The notes below the pieces were generated by a model. The model searched no databases and was not told where the DNA came from. It saw only the letters and a program-made list of their open reading frames with translations. Of a stretch of DNA of 45,472 nucleotides, positions 43,280-45,472 are shown piece after piece; within the stretch, counting starts at the first letter, position 1; each line of letters opens with the position of its first letter. Location: assembly GCA_016789745.1 (NCBI GenBank), contig JAEUQF010000272.1:1-45472 (forward strand), written 5' to 3'. The stretch is from Bryobacterales bacterium (GTDB lineage: Bacteria; Acidobacteriota; Terriglobia; Bryobacterales; Bryobacteraceae). A program made the position numbers and the translations under genes.

Positions 43280-43942
43280 TCACCGCGGTCGCGCCAGCGA
43301 ACGCTCCTCCGCGATGATCCCACTCATCGCCGCCAACCGCTGCGGCTTCGGAGTCGTCGGCGCGCTCAACACCGCATACAACGCCAGCGCCGGCTCCCGC
43401 TTTCCATCCGCGATCAGCCGCTCACAGCACACCAGCGCCGCATCCGCCACCACCATCTTCATCATGCCGGTGGTCTTCCCCAGCGCCGCCTGCAACTCCT
43501 TGGCCGACGCCAGCCCGCCAATACTCCCCAACGCTGCCGCCGCCGCCTGCGCCAACGGCACGTTCTGCCCGTACACCAACTTGCCCAGCATCGGCACCGC
43601 CAGTTCATCGCGCTTCTTGCCCAGCGAATTCACCACGCCGATCTGCACGTTGCCCTTCAGCTTCGCAACCGCGGCCCGCAGAGCCTCCGCCGCCGCCGGA
43701 TCCGCAATCGGCTCCAGCCCATACCGCGCGTAAACATTCAAATGCTCATCGCCCAGCAGCGCCGCCATCGGCGCAATCGCCTCCTTCGCGCCCAGCTCTC
43801 CCAGGCGCACACAAGCCTTCGCTTTCTGAAACTCCGGAGCACTCTTATCCTGCAAGATCCGCACCAGCGCCGCCGCATCCATGGACGCGATGGCCTGCTC
43901 CTGATACTCCGCCGGTGGCACCGGCTTGGGTTGTTGTTGCAT
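43280..43942 (-). CDS. HEAT-repeat protein
   Basis: From ATG 43,942, which has GAAGGAGA eight bases upstream, the protein has 220 residues. It shows repeated helical pairs: AKACVRLGELGAKEAIAPMA, AAEALRAAVAKLKGNVQIGV, AVPMLGKLVYGQNVPLAQAA and AALGSIGGLASAKELQAAL. These are HEAT/PBS-lyase-like repeats used as protein-binding scaffolds. No signal peptide is visible. It starts 17 bases after the oxidoreductase gene's stop, so the two are probably one operon. Confidence 0.8.
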   Translation of the reverse strand: MQQQPKPVPPAEYQEQAIASMDAAALVRILQDKSAPEFQKAKACVRLGELGAKEAIAPMAALLGDEHLNVYARYGLEPIADPAAAEALRAAVAKLKGNVQIGVVNSLGKKRDELAVPMLGKLVYGQNVPLAQAAAAALGSIGGLASAKELQAALGKTTGMMKMVVADAALVCCERLIADGKREPALALYAVLSAPTTPKPQRLAAMSGIIAEERSLARPR

Positions 43943-43959
43943 CGTGAGTCTCCTTCGCC

Positions 43960-45255
43960 TCAAACCCGCCACGGCTCGCGCAACGCACGGCTGCGCATCC
44001 GATTGGCCACATCGTCATTGGTGAACTCGGCCTTCGCCGGATCCCACATCAGCTTCTTACCCCGCTGGAACGCGATGAACGCCGCGTGGCACGTCACATG
44101 CGAGTTCGCCGCCGCCGCCGCACTTGCACTCGGCATCCGCCGCGTCCGAATACAGCGCACAAACTCATTCATGTGATTCTCCAGCGCCATCCGCGCGTCT
44201 TCGGTCGGACGCAGCAGCGGGCGGATATTATCCGAGCACTCAATCTTCGTCAGATCGCCCGTCTCCACCCAACCTTTATCGCCCTCGATCCGGAAACTGC
44301 ATGACCCGGTCTTCAACGCCCCATCCCAACCGTTGTCCCGCATCACCAGCTTCACGCCATTGGCGTAGGTGCAGTTCACCGCATACGGGCCCGTGTTGCC
44401 GCCCACCGGCTCATAATCCACCGGCTGCGTGTCGTCCAAATCCGCCGCCCAATGGCACAGGTCCACCGTGTGCGAACCCCACTCCAGAATCCCACCCCCG
44501 TGGAAATCGTAAAAGTTCCGCCACCCGCCGCGCACATACGACGAGTGATACGGCCGCCACGGCGCCGGACCCAGCCAGCGGTCCCAATCCAATACCTGCT
44601 TCGCCGGCAGCGGTTCCTCCGCCAGCCAATCCCGGCTCGGCAACGGCGGCCAGTTCACCGACGGCCCAACGTTCGCATACAGCGTCTGCAACTTGCCCAG
44701 CGCCCCGGCCCGCAGCAACTCCCGGCAGAGCGCGAAGTTCGCGCCATTCCGCCGCTGGCAGCCCGCCTGATACAGCCGGTCATAACGCTTAAACGCCGCC
44801 GCCAGCGCCCAACTCTCCTCAATCGACATCGAGCACGGCTTCTCGCAATACACATCCTTGCCATGCTGCGCCGCGATGATCGACAGCGGCGTGTGCCACC
44901 GATCCCCCGTCGCAATCAGCACGGCATCAATGTCCTGCCGCGCCAGCAACTCGTACTGGTCTTCGTACATCTTGCAGTCGCGGTCCCCGTAGTTCTGATC
45001 GGCCGTCGACTTGATCGTCTCGCGCCGTTCATTGCGAACGTCGCAAATGGCGATAAACTTCGCCTCCTTTATCTTCAAAAGCTTGCTTAAATCGTGTGCT
45101 CCGCGGGAGCCGATGCCGATGCCGCCAAAAAGAATCTTGTCACTGGGAGCTACGTGCCCGGCCCGCTGGCCCAACACGACGCTCGGTACAATCATTGGCG
45201 CAACGGCGGTTTGCAACATCTGCCGTCGGGTGGTCATGAGGATGAATCCATACAA
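43960..45255 (-). CDS. Tat-exported Gfo/Idh/MocA oxidoreductase
   Basis: The protein (431 residues from TTG 45,255; 425 from ATG 45,237) has a Tat signal (MTTRRQMLQTAVAPMIVPS), then a Rossmann domain with the motif KILFGGIGIGSRGAHDL, the family's EKP motif in VYCEKPCSMS, and a C-terminal alpha/beta domain (GGGILEWGSHTVDLCHWA). Members use NAD(P) for sugar or inositol redox steps; exported ones are common in Acidobacteriota and Planctomycetota, and the cofactor is held tightly (known of the family). AGGAG six bases before the TTG supports the longer start. An IS256-type element lies 65 bases upstream. Confidence 0.9.
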   Translation of the reverse strand: MYGFILMTTRRQMLQTAVAPMIVPSVVLGQRAGHVAPSDKILFGGIGIGSRGAHDLSKLLKIKEAKFIAICDVRNERRETIKSTADQNYGDRDCKMYEDQYELLARQDIDAVLIATGDRWHTPLSIIAAQHGKDVYCEKPCSMSIEESWALAAAFKRYDRLYQAGCQRRNGANFALCRELLRAGALGKLQTLYANVGPSVNWPPLPSRDWLAEEPLPAKQVLDWDRWLGPAPWRPYHSSYVRGGWRNFYDFHGGGILEWGSHTVDLCHWAADLDDTQPVDYEPVGGNTGPYAVNCTYANGVKLVMRDNGWDGALKTGSCSFRIEGDKGWVETGDLTKIECSDNIRPLLRPTEDARMALENHMNEFVRCIRTRRMPSASAAAAANSHVTCHAAFIAFQRGKKLMWDPAKAEFTNDDVANRMRSRALREPWRV

Positions 45256-45320
45256 AGGATACTCCTGTCAGCAGTGGGTGACTAGGGGGCTACGCTGCTG
45301 TCACATCCCTCGATCAGCGA

Positions 45321-45472
45321 GAGGGTGTCTAAAAAACTGTGTAAACGGTTTCCCTGACAATGAAGGGAGATCAAATGAAGAAGCAGCAAGAAGGGCAGCC
45401 ATTTCCGGACGAGATGATCGACAGCTGGCTGAAGAACGGGCGAAAGCCAGAAGACGTTCAGGGGCTGTTGCA
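45321..45472 (+). mobile_element. IS256-family insertion sequence, left end (continues past window)
   Basis: The stretch GAGGGTGTCTAAAAAACTGT at 45,321 is a typical IS256-family terminal inverted repeat. The transposase start follows 54 bases later. The right end and any target duplication lie outside the window. The element sits just upstream of the oxidoreductase gene and could affect its promoter. Confidence 0.75.
45375..45472 (+). CDS. IS256-family (mutator-type) transposase, N-terminus only
   Basis: GGGAG lies before ATG 45,375. The 32 visible residues (MKKQQEGQPFPDEMIDSWLK, then NGRKPEDVQGLL) match the start of IS256-type transposases, where the PEDV-GLL segment leads into the conserved LLKQLTKALVERAL region (the latter not in the window). 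The catalytic DDE residues are beyond the edge. Confidence 0.75.
   Translation, partial: MKKQQEGQPFPDEMIDSWLKNGRKPEDVQGLL

Noticed and set aside
1..45472. CRISPR arrays, tRNA or rRNA genes, phage attachment sites
   Set aside because: No regular direct repeats with spacers, cloverleaf-like sequence or rRNA-like stretch was seen, though tRNAs can be missed by eye.

Overview
The window looks like GC-rich chromosomal DNA of an Acidobacteriota bacterium, probably close to Solibacter/Bryobacter. This is an inference from the housekeeping half: a UvrC, a BlaI regulator with an M56 peptidase carrying TonB C-terminal domains, a Tat-exported Gfo/Idh/MocA oxidoreductase and a class-C-type serine hydrolase. 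No rRNA, tRNA or CRISPR array was seen.

Bases 1 to about 28,740 hold a large, intact, two-operon accessory island built around NTPases. The rightward operon (1-19,826) encodes, in order: a membrane-anchored vWA protein (cut by the window start); a 1,102-residue tubulin-like GTPase with the GGGTGSG loop; a membrane-anchored tubulin-like relative that has lost that loop; a five-TM protein whose soluble part resembles an Hrq1/MrfA (DUF1998) helicase with both Walker motifs destroyed; and then two diverged copies of one triplet, coiled-coil protein, small GTPase and GTPase-associated protein. The leftward operon (28,737-19,846) encodes a one-TM beta-sandwich protein, a multi-TM protein, a third and different GTPase, its 1,029-residue partner, a one-TM protein and a second vWA protein with a damaged MIDAS motif. 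The operons converge with 19 bases between their stop codons, and many genes overlap by ATGA or GTGA. Their parts match the general grammar of the GTPase/GAP1/vWA conflict systems predicted in multicellular and social bacteria, but the tubulin pair plus dead helicase plus three GTPase modules is not an arrangement I can name. My working model is a membrane-linked, nucleotide-gated sensing or containment apparatus.

Bases 28,845-35,250 are a scrapyard. An IS21-family istB remnant abuts the island. Then come leftward genes broken by single-base indels but often still with good ribosome-binding sites: a Sel1-like protein, an AAA+ ATPase fragment, a 32-residue TM peptide, a secreted or anchored protein, a Tat/PA14 protein, an intact membrane-anchored NYN protein, and an FHA-ABC transporter with an internal deletion. 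A rightward Ser/Thr kinase C-terminal fragment closes the region. The frameshifts may be real decay or local assembly error.

Bases 35,311-45,255 are ordinary and intact: uvrC, a TPR protein, a BlaR1-like peptidase with a BlaI-type repressor (with a palindromic operator and an apparently leaderless promoter), a glycerol-dehydrogenase-like enzyme, a serine hydrolase, an alpha/beta hydrolase, a HEAT-repeat protein and a Gfo/Idh/MocA oxidoreductase. The right edge enters an IS256-family element.
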